A DNA stretch of 64,000 nt from Aralia elata (GCA_034770075.1 CM068385.1:49298746-49362745), one strand, 5' to 3'. Positions 1 to 11,757 are shown, numbered from the stretch's first letter. The notes: generated by a model from the letters alone, not told the origin. A program made the numbers and translations.

Positions 1-59
1 GACATGAAGCCGATCACAAATCCCATATCAAAAAAAAAAAAAAAAAAAAAGGTCACTCA

Positions 60-859
60 AAACCAATCAAGACCCCTGGGAAGGGCTGGTATCCAAACAA
101 TCAGTGATCCCTGGGAAGGGCTGGTATCCAAACAAGAAGTGAACCTGGGAAGGCATCCGAGCAAACCACAACTAGATGGTGAGCAACCCTGGGAAGGGCT
201 GATATCCACAAAAAGAAAAAAGACAAAAAACAACAAACCCTGGGAAGGGCTGAGATCCACGCGAACCACAACAAGATGGTGAGCACCCATGGGAAGGGCT
301 GATATCCACAAAAAGAAAAAAGACAAAAAACAACAAACCCTGGGAAGGGCTGAGATCCACGCGAACCACAACAAGATGGTGAGCTCCCCTGGGAAGGGCT
401 GATATCCACAAAAAGAAAAAAGACAAAAAAACAACAAACCCTGGGAAGGGCTGAGATCCACGCGAACCACAACAAGATGGTGAGCACCCCTGGAAGGGCT
501 GATATCCACAAAAAGAAAAAAGACAAAACACAACAAACCCTGGGAAGGGCTGAGATCCACGCGAACCACAACAAGATGGTGAGCACCCCTGGGAAGGGCT
601 GATATCCACAAAAAGAAAAAAGACAAAAAACAACAAACCCTGGGAAGGGCTGAGATCCACGCGAACCACAACAAGATGGTGAGCACCCCTGGGAAGGGCT
701 GATATTCACAAAAAGAAAAAAGACAAAAAACAACAAACCTTGGGAAGGGCTGAGATCCACGCGAACCACAACAAGATGGTGAGCACCCCTAGGAAGGGCT
801 GATATCCACAAAAAGAAAAAGATAAAAAACAACAAACCCTGGGAAGGGCTGAGATCCAA
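60..859. repeat. 100-bp tandem array in the Ogre-like 3' region
   Basis: About seven head-to-tail units have starts at 181, 281, 381, 482, 581, 681 and 781, a period of 100-101 bp. Each unit holds two CCTGGGAAGGGCTGA-type blocks, an A-rich AAAAAGAAAAAAGACAAAA stretch and an ACCACAACAAGATGGTGAG block. The first 120 bp hold shorter related units. Long minus-strand open frames here are a by-product of the repeat period. Tandem repeats between the coding region and the 3' LTR are typical of the Tat lineage. Confidence 0.95.
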
Positions 860-1520
860 GATAACCAACCGGCGACGATAACCGGGGGTTACGACATGGG
901 TGACCGGCGACGATACCCGGCCCCGACAAAACAATCGACCGACGACGATAACCGGCGATTACGAGATGGATGTCCGGCGACGAAAACCGGCTCCGACAAG
1001 ATAACCAACCGGCGACGATAACCGGGGGTTACGAGATGGGTGTCCGGCGACGAAAACCGGCCCCGACAAAGACAATCGACCGGCGACGATAATCGGCGAT
1101 TACGAGATGGATGTCCGGCGACGAAAACCGGCTCCGACGAGATAACCAACCGGCGACGATAACCGGGTGTTACGAGATGGGTGTCCGGCGACGAAAACCA
1201 ACCCCGACAAGACAATCGACCGGCGACGATAACCGGCGATTACGAGATGGATGTCCAGCGACGAAAACCGGCTCCGACAAGATAACCAACCGGCGACGAT
1301 AACCGGGGGTTACGAGATGGGTGACCGGCGACGAAAACCGGCCCCGACAAGACAATCGATCGGCGACGATAACCGGCGATTACGAGATGGATGTCCGGCG
1401 ATGAAAACCGGCTCCGGCAAGATAACCAACCGGCGACGATAACCGGGGGTTACGAGATGGGTGACCGGCGACGATACCCGGCCCCGACAAGGCGATCAAC
1501 CGACGACGATAACCGGCGAT
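860..1520. repeat. 140-bp tandem array (CCGGCGACGA units)
   Basis: Units start at 860, 1000, 1141, 1281 and 1421, a period of 140-141 bp, with five copies. Each is a pair of 70-bp half units built on CCGGCGACGATAACCGG and TTACGAGATGG. It is unrelated in sequence to the 100-bp array it directly follows. The 70-bp half unit resembles the CCGGATACGAGACCCGG repeats at 1900-1945 and 32682-32935 of the same family. Confidence 0.95.
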
Positions 1521-2143
1521 CAACGAATCCCTGGGAAGGGCTGGTATCCAAACAATCAACAACCCCTGGGAAGGGCTGAGATCCAAGCAAACCCCGACAA
1601 ACGGTGACACCTGCGGAACCGTATCAAAAGACTGTACAGGGGTCATTTTTCATCAAATTTACATTTTAAATGTTGTGTCACATGCATTGAATAGATGATA
1701 TTTCTGTACGTGATCCATGCAGGTTAGGTGTCAAGGTCCTAGCCTATCAGAGTCAAAAGCGATGGTTGCCAAGAGCGATGTACGAGGACGAACTCCAAGG
1801 GTGTCCTTCAAAGCTAGTCAGGAGAATAACTTCCTTTGATGACAATGGGATGGAATAAGATGATTACGAGAGGGGTGACCGGATATGAGACCCGGCATTC
1901 ACAGGACAATCGACCGGATACGAGACCCGGCGATTACGAGACGAGCGACAGGTTAGGGATTGATGCATTGACACCTTTACGAATATGTTGTATGCCTTAC
2001 ATCTTGCGTTGCATCATAAGTTGTATGTGTTGCATCATGTGTGCACTGTCATTCTTATGCACTGTCATTCATGCATCATGTGTCTACTTCTTTATCATGT
2101 TCATTTCATTTAACATTTCATAAACATGATAAAGAGGGGCAGC
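1521..2143 (+). other. Ogre-like copy 1, unique 3' untranslated stretch
   Basis: Two last CCTGGGAAGGGCT blocks (1527-1590) are followed by unique DNA containing AAAAGACTGTACAGRGGTC and GATGTACGAGGACGAACTCC. These are shared with 23700-23910 of copy 2. Then come two CCGGATACGAGACCCGG repeats and a TGCATCATG-rich stretch (1965-2130). No supported ORF. The 95-aa frame at 1836-2123 has no recognisable domain. Confidence 0.8.
2131..2143 (+). promoter_or_regulatory. Polypurine tract of Ogre-like copy 1
   Basis: AAAGAGGGGCAGC lies directly before the LTR start TGTAGACACCC. The same tract is at 33122-33134 before the copy 2 3' LTR. By family knowledge it primes plus-strand DNA synthesis. Confidence 0.85.
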
Positions 2144-4196
2144 TGTAGACACCCAAATTTTGCGCTTCGTACACTAACCGTGACAGGAGGGCAAAATCGT
2201 CAATTGAACCGGCTTACGGGAGCGAAGGAATGGGCACAAGTGCGAACACTCGACGCCACCGCAACGATTTGCAAATCAAAACCGACGTGACAGCAGGGTC
2301 GTCCGAAATGAGCATGCCCGAATGATGTGGCACGTCTCCCAGTGATTCCCGGACTGCAAAATACAAGCCTGTCGGCGAAAACCGACGTCACGACATAAGA
2401 ATAGAGTTATAGCACGAAATTCGAGAAAATTAACCCACCCAGCCGCGGATTGATCTGCGGCCAAACGATTAAAATAATGGTGGTGCGCACGGGACTCGAA
2501 ACCAGGAAACCAGCTGAGTGCGATGGGGGGTGGGCCAGCCAGCCGCAGATCAATCTGCGGCCAGGACGCAGATTAATCTGCGGCTGCCCTAGGCCAGCTT
2601 ATTTCAGCTCAGTTTCTTCATTTCATCTAGGGGGTTCAGCAGCGGGAGAGGAAGAAAAAAGGAGGGGCAGCAGCTCGGGAAGAAGAGCAAAATCAGCAAC
2701 AATTAAGAGAGAAAAGAGAGAAAATAGTGAGGAATTGTATCCATTTTGTGAGACTATATATCATATATATCTACTCTATTCAATACATAAATTCATACAT
2801 ATTGTGGGGATTATTTGCAAGGTGAAAAATCCTTTGTTGTAGCATTTTGTTATACCATTTTTGCCAAGCTTTTTGTCATCCGAATTATCTTGAATGTAGT
2901 TGTTCTTGAATATTGATGTGAATCCATGGATTGAGGGCTATTAGTGAGGGTTCCAAATGGAATGAATTCCTCCTAATGACCCGATGATGTCCATTTGGTG
3001 AATTTTTAGCTCGTTGTAATGATGTATTGTGCATAGATTGTTTAGATTGCTATTTTTAGGATCTTGTGGGTGTGTAGCGATTTTGGATGTGAGCCTAGGA
3101 GCGCGACCCCGTGGTCCAAATCCGATGATGGACATCTTTTGATATATGTAGTAGGAGCGATGTGGGTCTTCATTGTAAATATGTAATCGTCGGGCCTTAG
3201 AACGACGCCAAGGCGAGAATCGTGTTTAAGGCCCCGTAATAGTGAAGTGTGTGATTGTGGGCGTTGGGGTTATTTGGATGGCTTACATGCCCATGAATAG
3301 CCCCAATGCATTTTAATGCTTGATTTGATTTACGACCTAAAATTGATTTCGAAGCTAAACAATGAAGACTTTCATAAAATCAATCAAATTAGGTTATTAG
3401 AATCACGAGGCTTGAAATTGAAAGTGCAAATGAATGTTGATTCCTCTTTAACGAGAAGGCAAAGAAAAATCGTTTTCCAAAACATCACACAAATTGATTT
3501 TGTAAATAAATGGCGTTTTATTAAACCGTTGTGCATAGGGTTAAAGAGATTCTAGAAGTTGCCCATTGTTTGAGTTACGAAAGCAACGTATAGGTCTCGA
3601 TTCCTAGTTTGACGAAGGTTTAAAACTCTTGTTTTGCCAAAACAACACCTAATGAAAACCTTGTAGTTTTGACAATTAAAATCAAACCTTTCTAATAAAA
3701 AATAAAGCTTTCTCGTATAAACCGAAAAGACATTCTGAAGCGTTCTCAAATTAAAGCACGACTTTCCCTAAAAAAATCCAAATGATTCTTTCATACAAAC
3801 TCACCATAACATTCACACGGACACACACACACACACACGCGCATACACACGCATTTCATGAATTAAAGGATAGGAAAGCATCAAGATTGCGGTAACCGTG
3901 TTTCACGGAAGTCGGGGGGTGCCTAACACCTTCCCCTCGCTTAAGCAAGCCCCCGAACTCTATGAATCTCGATTCGCAGACCAATTAATTCGGAGTCACA
4001 CATGAGCCAGCGATTTATAAAATGAAACTTGGATGAGTTGGTACATCCATTTCAAATATACCAACTGGCGACTCTGGTTAATTGGCTCATCATAAAAAAC
4101 GATCTTTCAAAACCTCGTCGACATCAATGCCGATCTTTTCCAAAAATCATCTAATAAAAGGCTAAAATCGGAAAGAGACGAAAACCGGCGTCGACA
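2144..4196 (+). repeat. 3' LTR of Ogre-like copy 1
   Basis: The 2053-bp LTR starts TGTAGACACCC and ends GGCGTCGACA. It aligns end to end with the LTRs at 12982-15024 and 33135-35125, but is more diverged from them than they are from each other, so it is a separate insertion. It contains the palindrome array at 2442-2584, an AT-rich promoter-like stretch near 2753-2772, a CA microsatellite near 3820-3840, and GGTGCCTAACACCTTCCC at about 3918, which I recall as common near the 3' end of Ogre-type LTRs. Confidence 0.95.
2442..2584. repeat. GCCGCAGAT...ATCTGCGGC palindrome array (copy 1 LTR)
   Basis: Three short palindromes: 2442-2461 (GCCGCGGATTGATCTGCGGC), 2542-2561 (GCCGCAGATCAATCTGCGGC) and 2568-2583 (CGCAGATTAATCTGCG). 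Arms are 8-9 bp and the centre 0-2 nt. They lie in U3, about 170-310 bp before the AT-rich promoter-like stretch. Confidence 0.9.
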
Positions 4197-6471
4197 GTAT
4201 GTGCACAACATCTAAACGCTAACGCGTAAAATAATCCTCTATATAAGGGTTGTTCATCTCAGTTTGACATCAGAGTCCGCACCAAAAGAAGTTTGGTTTG
4301 GATTTACTTCAATAACGTTTCTAAAATTTAGAACACTCATCAACTATGGACTAGTCGAATCAATAAGGGTTCGCTAGACAATCAAGGTTCAATAAAAATG
4401 TAATTGATACTCGAGAATCAAAGACTGAATCTCACAAAAGATACAATTAAATAAACTATGTATAACTGAAGCATTACAAAGAGGAAATTAAAACATCTCA
4501 TTTGAATCAATGAAATTGAATGAAATAGAATTAAGAACTTGCTCAAGTAAGTAATAGCATTATGAAGCTTGCATGATAAAATAATGAAGTTTAGGAACTT
4601 GCGTAATTCAAATCAAGGTAGTGTTAGGAAGCTTGCTTTCAACTAAATAAAAGATCAAGGGTAGAAAACTTGCTCAGTGTAAGAGTGAAGTTCTGAAAAC
4701 TTGCGTAAAAGTAATAAGTAAGGATAAGATACTTGCCTCGTGCGTAAACTATAAATTAAAATTCACGTTCTTTAATCAACTTATACATTCCGTTTATAAA
4801 GCAGTAACAATAATTAGTTATAGTATTATAAACACTTCAGGATTCATTCTCATCCAATTTCATTTTAATATCTCGATTGTCACTAGATAATTAATAGGCA
4901 TTTGCTTATCATCCATCATAGTATCTTATTATTCATTTAATATATTAGTCTAAGCTTTAAACATGCACATGGTGACATAACATGAGTATAAAGAAAGAAT
5001 AAAAATTTTCATTTCCTGTTCCACCGCCGGGACGGTGGTTTCCTTCACAAATTTTCTGCCGGGGCGAGGCTACCGCTGGGGCAGTGGGATTTAGTTCAAT
5101 TTGGGCGCCGAGGCGAGACATCGCCAGGGCGGCAACTTTAGTTCATTTACACCGCCGGAGCGGTGACACTGCCGGGGCGGCGATCCTAGAGTAATTCCAC
5201 CGCCGAGGCGGTGGACTCAAAACCAGACTTCTGCTGTTCGCGAAGAACACATAAAATACCAAATTTGGGGAAAGTTTTTCACAATTCACTGATTCAATTA
5301 CTACCCATACATCATATGTGCTATAAAATGAAAACCCACTACATACGAAATGATTTTAACATCACAGACAACCTAAACAACCAATATAAAGGCTAAAAAT
5401 TCACCGTTTATACTTTATTATCATGTTTTGATACAATTAACGTAATTAATCACTGTGACTTCGTTTTCTTAACCAATTCAATCCGTTTAACTTATGTTTT
5501 CTTCGTTTTTACATGTATAAACATAATCAATTATCAATTTAACCGATTAACATGCAAAACAAGCATCAATTTCATAAATTTAAGCCATATTCGTATATAA
5601 CTACTCTGTAATTTCAGAACTTCCAATTAAAGGCATAATCTCATGAATTAATTCAATTAAGCAATTTATAAACATTATACAATAGATTATATATGCATTT
5701 AAACAATTATAAACAACTTACAATCAATTCTCACATAAGATTCAATTATCATATAACTTACAAAATACTTTCATGGGAGAATTTAAAAACGTAATTAAAG
5801 TTTAGATTTAAGAAATTACCTTCAATTAATAGTTTAGAATGCTAGAAAATGATGAGGAATTCTACAATTCTCCAAATTTGCTCTTCAATTCCAAATTCTT
5901 TTCTCTCAATTTTCTCTCTGAGTTCCCTCTGTGTTCCTCAGACTTAACTCAGAAAATAGTAATAATAATAATAATATGCACTAATAAACTGGATAACTAG
6001 CACCAACTCCCACTAAGGCCTCGTTTGGCTAATCATTTATTCCTCTTTTCTAATTTATTTTAATAACTTGCTTACAATATAGTTTAATGTCATATATTTA
6101 ATCAATTAAATAATCTCATTTAAATCAATTAAATAAAATATAATAATACCATATTAAATCACATAGTCACATAATTAAAATTCTCATTTATTGATTATGA
6201 CAAATTATTAAATCTCTAATTAATTATTAAATTAATTAGAAATAACATTATACTTATTTAAATAATACATTTAATCAAATAAACTCAATTAAATACATAC
6301 TTTGAATATAAAAATTCCCCACATCAATTAAACTAATGTAACACATATAATTAAATTAATCTACCGCAAATTCATTAATTAATTATTTAATTCAATAATT
6401 AAATCATCGAAAAAATATTTATTTAATTCAATAAATATTTAAATTAAATTACAAAATCCTCGTTTGTCACA
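4197..6471 (-). repeat. 3' LTR of the Tekay-type element (partial)
   Basis: 2275 bp matching 59143-61431, ending in TTTGTCACA at 6471. The missing part corresponds to 58550-59142 of the intact LTR and lies beyond the Ogre-like insertion. Small substitutions and indels are scattered throughout, suggesting an older insertion than those nested in it. Much of 5400-6470 is AT-rich with no ORF. Confidence 0.93.
5021..5214. repeat. CACCGCCGGGGCGGTG palindrome array (Tekay 3' LTR)
   Basis: About seven GC-rich palindromes at irregular 15-35 bp spacing in otherwise AT-rich DNA. The clearest are 5021-5038, 5150-5165 and 5197-5214 (CCACCGCCGAGGCGGTGG). Others are eroded. A further small hairpin, TGTTCGCGAAGAACA, follows at about 5234. 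The equivalent array in the other LTR is 59966-60160. Confidence 0.9.
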
Positions 6472-6488
6472 TCTTTTCCCCTTAAAAG
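6472..6488 (-). promoter_or_regulatory. Polypurine tract of the Tekay-type element
   Basis: Read on the minus strand, CCTTTTAAGGGGAAAAGA lies directly before the LTR start TGTGACAAACG. The position next to the LTR and the purine content support the call. Confidence 0.8.
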
Positions 6489-6569
6489 GATTCTGTCCCC
6501 AGAATCACGACTCAATTAATTCGTCCCGTTACATTCTCCCCCCTTACAAAGATTCTGTTCCCCAGAATC

Positions 6570-7973
6570 GCTACACATAGACTAAGCAAATAGCTGTGGA
6601 TAATTTCTCATCATCTGATCTTCGAGTTCCCACGTAGCTTCTTTAGCATTGTGGTTCCTCTAGTTCACCTTAACAGAAGGTATAATTTTATTTCGTAGCA
6701 CTTGCTTTTTCCTGTCTACTATCTGAACAGGCTCTTCTTCGTAAAATAAATCTTTTTCAACTTGTAGGGGTTCATATTCTATAACATGCTTGTAGTCGGG
6801 TTTGTATGGTCGTAACACCTAGACATGAAAAACATTATGTATGTGTTCTAACGCCGGAGGTAAAGCTACCTCATATGCGACCGCACCCACTCTTCGTAAC
6901 ACTTCAAAGGGTCCAATGAACCTCGGGCTCAGTTTTCCCTTCTTACCAAAATAAATCTTCCCTTTCTAGGGAGATACTTTCTAGAAAACATAGCTACCAG
7001 ACTCAAACTCTCGATTCTTACGATGTTGATCGGCATATTTCTTCTGCCTATCCTGAGCTGCTATCAATCTTGCCCTGATCACTTTAACGATTTCTGCAGT
7101 CTGTTGTACTAGTTTTGGTCTTAGCAATTGACATTCGCCAACTTCATCCAAGCATAAAGGAGTTCTGCACTTTCTGCCATACAACGCTTCGTAAGGCGGC
7201 ATGCCAATACTCGCGTGGTAACTGTTATTGTAAGAAAATTCCACCAACGATAGATGATCATCCCAATTTCCTTTGAAATCCATGATGCAAGCTCTCAACA
7301 TATCCTCCAATGTTTGAATCGTTCTTTCACTCTGTCCGTCGGTCTGTGGATGATATGTCATACTCATACGTAACTGCGTTCCCATGAATTCTTGTAGTCG
7401 TTTCCAGAAGTTTGATGTGAAGCGCAGATCCTATCTGAGACAATAGATATTGGAACACCGTGCCTCGAAACAATCTCCTCTACATATAACTTCACTAACT
7501 AATATAAGTTGAATCTGATCTTGATGGGTAAGAAATGTGCTGATTTCGTTAGTCGATCTATGATAACCCATACTGCGTCGAAACCTTTCTGAGTCGTCGG
7601 AAGACCTACTACGAAATCCATGGTGATGTGCTCCCATTTCCATTATGGGATTTCTAGCGGTTGTAATAATCCACTTGGCCTCTGATGTTCTGCTTTAACT
7701 TTCTGACATGTCAAATACTTGGCTACACAATCGGCAACATCCCTTTTCATATTCGGCGACCAGAAATGCTGTCGGAGATCTTGGTACATCTTCGTACTTC
7801 TCGGATGAATCGAATATCTTGAATTATGAGCCTCGCTCAAAATTTCCTCCTTAACCTCTGGTACTAGCGGAACCCAAATTCTTCCCTCGAATCTTAATAC
7901 TCCCTCGTTATCCACTTTGAATTTCAATTCATCACCTCCAGATATTCTTTTCCTGATTTTCTCACATTCTTCA
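6570..7973 (-). pseudogene. Tekay-type integrase and chromodomain, degenerate
   Basis: The 3' end of pol. Reading from 7973 downward, the HHCC zinc-binding region (HNSRYSIHP...CVAKYLTC) is at 7927-7643. A stretch at 7643-7431 is open only in a shifted frame. The IN core end (SMTYHPQTDGQSERTIQTLE, with the catalytic E) is at 7385-6981. After it, at about 6950-6580, the minus strand reads through IGPFEVLRRVGAVAYEV and DRKKQVLRNKIIP to a chromodomain ending with EATWELEDQMMRNYP. In-frame TAG codons fall where the family has Trp (for example before the RNH of the chromodomain), consistent with G-to-A decay. Integrase inserts the cDNA, and chromodomains are thought to steer insertion to heterochromatin. 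Not functional as it stands. Confidence 0.88.
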
Positions 7974-7975
7974 TC

Positions 7976-9535
7976 CTAAATTTGTGCTTCCTTAACCTTA
8001 TCCGCCAAGGTTGGCCCGGTTCCCAAATGAAATAATTTTTCGTTAGACTCTTCCGGACATTTTATCTCCAATTCTAGTTTCGCCATTGCTGTAATTAGCT
8101 TCTCCTGAGCGGTAATCATAGACAATTTCTCCCGACCCTTTCTGCTTAAGGCGTCGGCCACAACGTTCGCTTTACCCGGATGGTATAAAATTTCGCAGTC
8201 GTAATCCTTTATCAATTCCAACCATCTCCTCTGACACATGTTCATATCCTTCTGTGTAAAAATATATTTCAGACTCTTGTGGTCTGTATATATTTCACAC
8301 TTCTCCCCGTAAAGATAGTGCCTCCATATCTTCAAAGCAAACACTACCGCGGCCATTTCCAAATCATGGGTAGGATACCCTTTCTCATAGTCCTTTAATT
8401 GTCGTGACGCATACACAATGACCTTACCGTTCTGCATAAGCACACAACCTAGTCCTTTATGCGACGCATCACTGTACACCACAAAATTTCTTGTGCTATC
8501 CGGTAGAGACAACACAAGCATTGTACTCAACCTCTTCTTTAATTCTTTGAAACTTTCCTCACACTTCTCTGTCCAAATGAAATTCACCGTTTTCCTAGTC
8601 AAATTCGTTAACGGAGTCGCAATTTTAGAAAAATCCTGGATGAATCTTCTATAGTAACCCGCCAATCCGAGGAAACTCCGTACTTCTGATGGTGTTTTCA
8701 GCTGATCCCAGTTAAGCACTACTTTAACCTTTAATGGATCCACCGAAATCCCATCCTTGTCAATCACATGTCCAAGAAATTGCACTCGCTCTATCCAGAA
8801 TTCACACTTTGAAAATTTAGCGTACAATTTCTCTCTTCTTAATGCTTCCAATGTCGCCTTCCAATGTTTTACAAGTTCTTCTTTGGTTTTGGAATAAATT
8901 AGAATATCATCGATGAATACTACTACAAACTTGTCCAAAAACGGCTTAAACACCCTATTTATTAGGTCCATGAATGCTGCAAGAGCATTCGTTAGACCAA
9001 ATGACATCACCAGAAACTCGTAGTGACCATAACGAGTCCTGAACGCTGTCTTCGGTACATCTTTCTTCCTGACCTACAATTGATGATAACCACTTCTCAA
9101 ATCTATCTTCGAGAAATACTTAGCTCCTTTTAATTGATCGAACAAGTCGTCGATTCTTGGCAACGGGTATTTATTCTTAATCATGACCTTGTTCAACTCC
9201 CTTTAATCAATGCAAAGTCGCATCGATCCGTCCTTCTTTTTGACAAATAACACCGATGCTCCCTACGACGATACGCTCGGCTGAATATACTTCTTATCTA
9301 ATAATTCTTGCAGTTGTACCATTAATTCTTTCATCTCTACTGGAGCCATACGGTATGGAGCTTTCGATATCGGGGCAGTTCTTGGCACCAAATCGATTAC
9401 AAACTCAACTTCCCTATCTGGCGGAAGTCCTGGCAAATCGTCTCGAAAGACGTCTACAAAGTTCCTTACGACAGGTATCTCTTCTAATTTCGGACACTCT
9501 TTTCGAGTATAAACTATGTAGGCTAAGTATCCCAC
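7976..9535 (-). pseudogene. Tekay-type reverse transcriptase and RNase H, degenerate
   Basis: The region copies element RNA into DNA and removes the RNA strand. Minus-strand pieces: 9535-9263 holds the linker before RT (LPPDREVEFVIDLVPRTAPI). 9262-9011 holds VKKKDGSMRLCID with a stop after it. 9010-7976 is a 344-aa open frame with MSFGLTNALAAF, the catalytic FIDD box (VVVFIDDILIYSK), and RNase H (VVYSDASHKGLGCVL, ELAAV-like LEMAAVVFALKIWRHYL, IYTDHKSLKYI and VVADALSR). A stop replaces a Trp codon in the first part of RT and another stands before the ADLNK-type region. The 344-aa frame ends in a TAG that is followed, in the same frame, by the integrase zinc finger. Confidence 0.92.
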
Positions 9536-9541
9536 ATAGCC

Positions 9542-10054
9542 TTATCTTAACAACTTCTTGGCCTGTATCATCGTCACATAACTCGCTTGCCTAGGCGACT
9601 TACTGCCGTAAAATACTACCTTTGACGGAGTAATAAGGTTAATACGTTTCTTTTGGCAATTAATTATCGCCCCATAATAGAATAACCAATCCATTCCCAA
9701 AATAACATCAAATTCCCCAAGTTTGATTGGGATCAGATCTACAGTTATCACGTTTCCTTTAATGTCCACTCTACAGTTCTTGTGTATGTACCTAACATGA
9801 ATTAACTCCCTATTTGCAATTTCTATGTTCAAAGGATAATCTAATTCCTCCTTAGGCAATTCTAAGTTCTTAGCAAAGTCATCGGATATAAATGAACAAG
9901 TAGCACCCAAATCAAACAATACGTTAACATCTATATTATTGATCGGAATAATACCTGACACCACATCGCGAGACTGCACGACATCTTGCACGGTCATGTT
10001 GAAAGTCTTGGCGGTAGGTCGGTTTGTTGGTGCTAATCCGGTTATAGTTAACAT
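9542..10054 (-). pseudogene. Tekay-type aspartic protease domain
   Basis: A 170-aa minus-strand frame just after the gag zinc knuckles and before RT. The active-site motif reads VLFDLGATCSFIS, with DLGA in place of the more usual DSGA. The second conserved block, VILGMDWLFYYGAIINC, is present. The frame ends at 9542 with a stop, 6 bp before the next RT piece. By family role it cuts the gag-pol polyprotein. It is part of one original gag-pol reading frame, now split by stops. Confidence 0.88.
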
Positions 10055-10552
10055 GCTACCACCACTGTTTCCCTTATTTCCTCATGTTCTTGCGCCTCCT
10101 GCTGCCTTCTTGGGGCAATCCTAGCCAGATGATCCTTCGATCCGCAAGTGAAACAAGCGCCCTTCTTTGGATTTGGACAATTTGGTGCTATGTGTCCTTC
10201 TTGACCATAATTGTAGCAAACCCTCTTCCCTTTCAGGCATATCCCCACATGATTCTTTTCGCATGTAATACACGCTTCCACCTTATTCTTCGGTCCTCCC
10301 TGTTGATTTCCAGCAGATCCACCGTCATTCTACTTCCTCTTCTGATGGTGACCACCACTGTTACTACCACTTGCTTTGTTGTTCTCATTTTCACCCTTCT
10401 TCTTCTTCTGCTCCTAGTTATACTTAGTCAGAGCATCACTCCCACCTTCTGCGATAATCGCCTTTTCCAAAACTTCGGCAAAAGTGTTCAATTGGAACAT
10501 TGACACCTTGTTGTACAACCACGACTTTAACCCTTGTTCATTCCATTTCGCG
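10048..10552 (-). pseudogene. Tekay-type gag C-terminal part (nucleocapsid)
   Basis: Two CCHC zinc knuckles: CYNYGQEGHIAPNC is complete, while CFTCGSKDHLARIAP lacks its last Cys. Upstream, 10552-10414 keeps the end of the capsid-type region (KVSMFQLNTFAEVLEKA). Frames change between the pieces. The coding sequence stops abruptly near 10552, where Athila-type LTR DNA begins. The N-terminal part of this gag resumes at 36600-37363 on the far side of that insertion. Confidence 0.85.
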
Positions 10553-11757
10553 AAGTAGAAAATATTTTCTCGCCGGGGCGAGAATCTCAGGCTTAAATTT
10601 CTCGCCGGGGCGAGAACCTCTCTGTCCAACTTCGTCGGGGCGAGGATTTTACAAAGGAATTTCTCGCCGGGGCGAGAATGCGCGGAAAGGAAAAAATATT
10701 TTAATTCAGTTCTTTTTGGAAATCGATTTGGAATTGGATTCTTTCTATTGATTTGATTCAGAAACTATAAAGGAGACATAGAGAGATGGAAATAGAGAAC
10801 ATACATAGATAGATATATAGATATAGAGATAGATACATTCATAGTTACACAGTTACGCAAGGATTGAGACACAGAGCTGAACTTGGGGAGATTGGAGACT
10901 AGAGAAAGTATCGCAAGGAATTCAGATTAGAGACTTGTAGATTGAAGAACTTCTACTGAGTTTTTCTTATCCTCTATCTTAGATTTGTAATTTAATTTTG
11001 ATGACTTATTTGGGATTCATGATTTCTATTTTCAGTATGAACTAAATTTGCAATTAAGGCTACAATTGAATCTTTTATGTTTATGGATTAATTATCTATT
11101 TGATTCCAATTATTATCTAATATTGAGTTGTCTATCATATTTTGTGTTTATTGAGTAATTGATTGATCATCAATTAGCGGGATACTTTAGATGATTTCGG
11201 GAGATGAAATCTAGGGTTAGATCTGAATGTGATAGCATGTATTCTTAATTATTTACATGGGATGAATAATTGGGGTTGTGAAGTGAATAGGGATATCTCT
11301 TTGCTGCATGTAACTATTGGGAATTGGTGCTTAATGAATTTAATTCTTTAGTTTTGCATAGGAATATCGCAGAATTAATTGAGTTAGATAAATTTATTTG
11401 ATCACTTGGAAAAGGGCTTATGAATAACTTTGAATTCCTGTTAACAACTCTGTTGAAGTTAATAATTGGATGAATTGGATAATTAGTTTGTATTATATAA
11501 TTGGAGATGTTGTAGTCTTAAGCCTTTAAAAATCTAAATTTCAACCTTTGTGTTAGTTCTTATTCTTAGTTTTGATTTAAATAGTTTAATCATTATTCAA
11601 ATTGTGATTGTTTAAATAAAATTGAATTGATATAGTACTAGTAGTTGGAAATTATTGAACAGAGATTCCCTGTGGGTTCGACACTCTATCTTATCACTTT
11701 ATTACTTGTTGATCGTGTATACTTGCACGTAATTGTTGATTGTAAAATCTGACAACA
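10553..11757 (+). repeat. 5' LTR of the Athila-type remnant (truncated)
   Basis: Matches the right-hand Athila LTR (61815-63093) from its palindrome array to its end. Shared blocks include CACTCTATCTTATCACTTTA (11680 and 63019) and CTTGTTGATCGTGTATACTT (11705 and 63044). The first ~150 bp, with the TGATGAG start, are missing. A TATA-like CTATAAAGG is near 10766, about 90 bp after the palindromes. The LTR ends GACAACA at 11757, followed by AGTTTTTGGCG, where the Asp-type primer site is cut short. Confidence 0.88.
10567..10678. repeat. TTCTCGCCGGGGCGAGAA palindrome array (Athila remnant LTR)
   Basis: Four units: 10567-10584, 10599-10616, 10631-10645 (eroded) and 10661-10678. Arms CTCGCC/GGCGAG with a 2-nt GG centre. 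They lie about 90-200 bp upstream of the TATA-like site, in U3. Confidence 0.92.

Larger units (their letters stand above)
1..4196 (+). mobile_element. Ogre/Tat-like Ty3/gypsy element, copy 1 (3' part only)
   Basis: This is the 3' end of a large plus-strand LTR retrotransposon whose 5' part lies outside the window. Its order is tandem arrays, a unique 3' untranslated stretch, a polypurine tract and a 2053-bp LTR ending in CA at 4196. The family is set by comparison with copy 2 (12982-35125), which shares the LTR, the segment 1600-1960 (matches 23700-24066) and the segment 1965-2143 (matches 32945-33134). The sequence just right of 4196 continues as the Tekay-type LTR, lining up with position 59143 of the other Tekay LTR. 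Copy 1 is therefore inserted in that LTR. The 5-bp TSD should start at 4197 (GTATG), but the left copy is not in the window. Confidence 0.85.

Noticed and set aside
57..1646. Long minus-strand and plus-strand ORFs (up to 277 aa) in the first 1.6 kb
   Set aside because: They follow tandem arrays with periods near 100 and 140 bp, are in several frames at once and have only repetitive low-complexity translations.
2200..3749. Short ORFs in the Ogre-like LTRs (and at 13012-13661, 33101-33792)
   Set aside because: Not conserved in frame among the three LTR copies, no domain, in untranslated or promoter DNA.
3818..3842. Alternating CA/CG run as Z-DNA or regulatory site
   Set aside because: An ordinary microsatellite present in all three Ogre-like LTRs with variable length.
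10084..10503. 139-aa plus-strand ORF rich in Leu and Val, membrane-like
   Set aside because: It is the antisense shadow of the Tekay gag and zinc knuckles on the minus strand.
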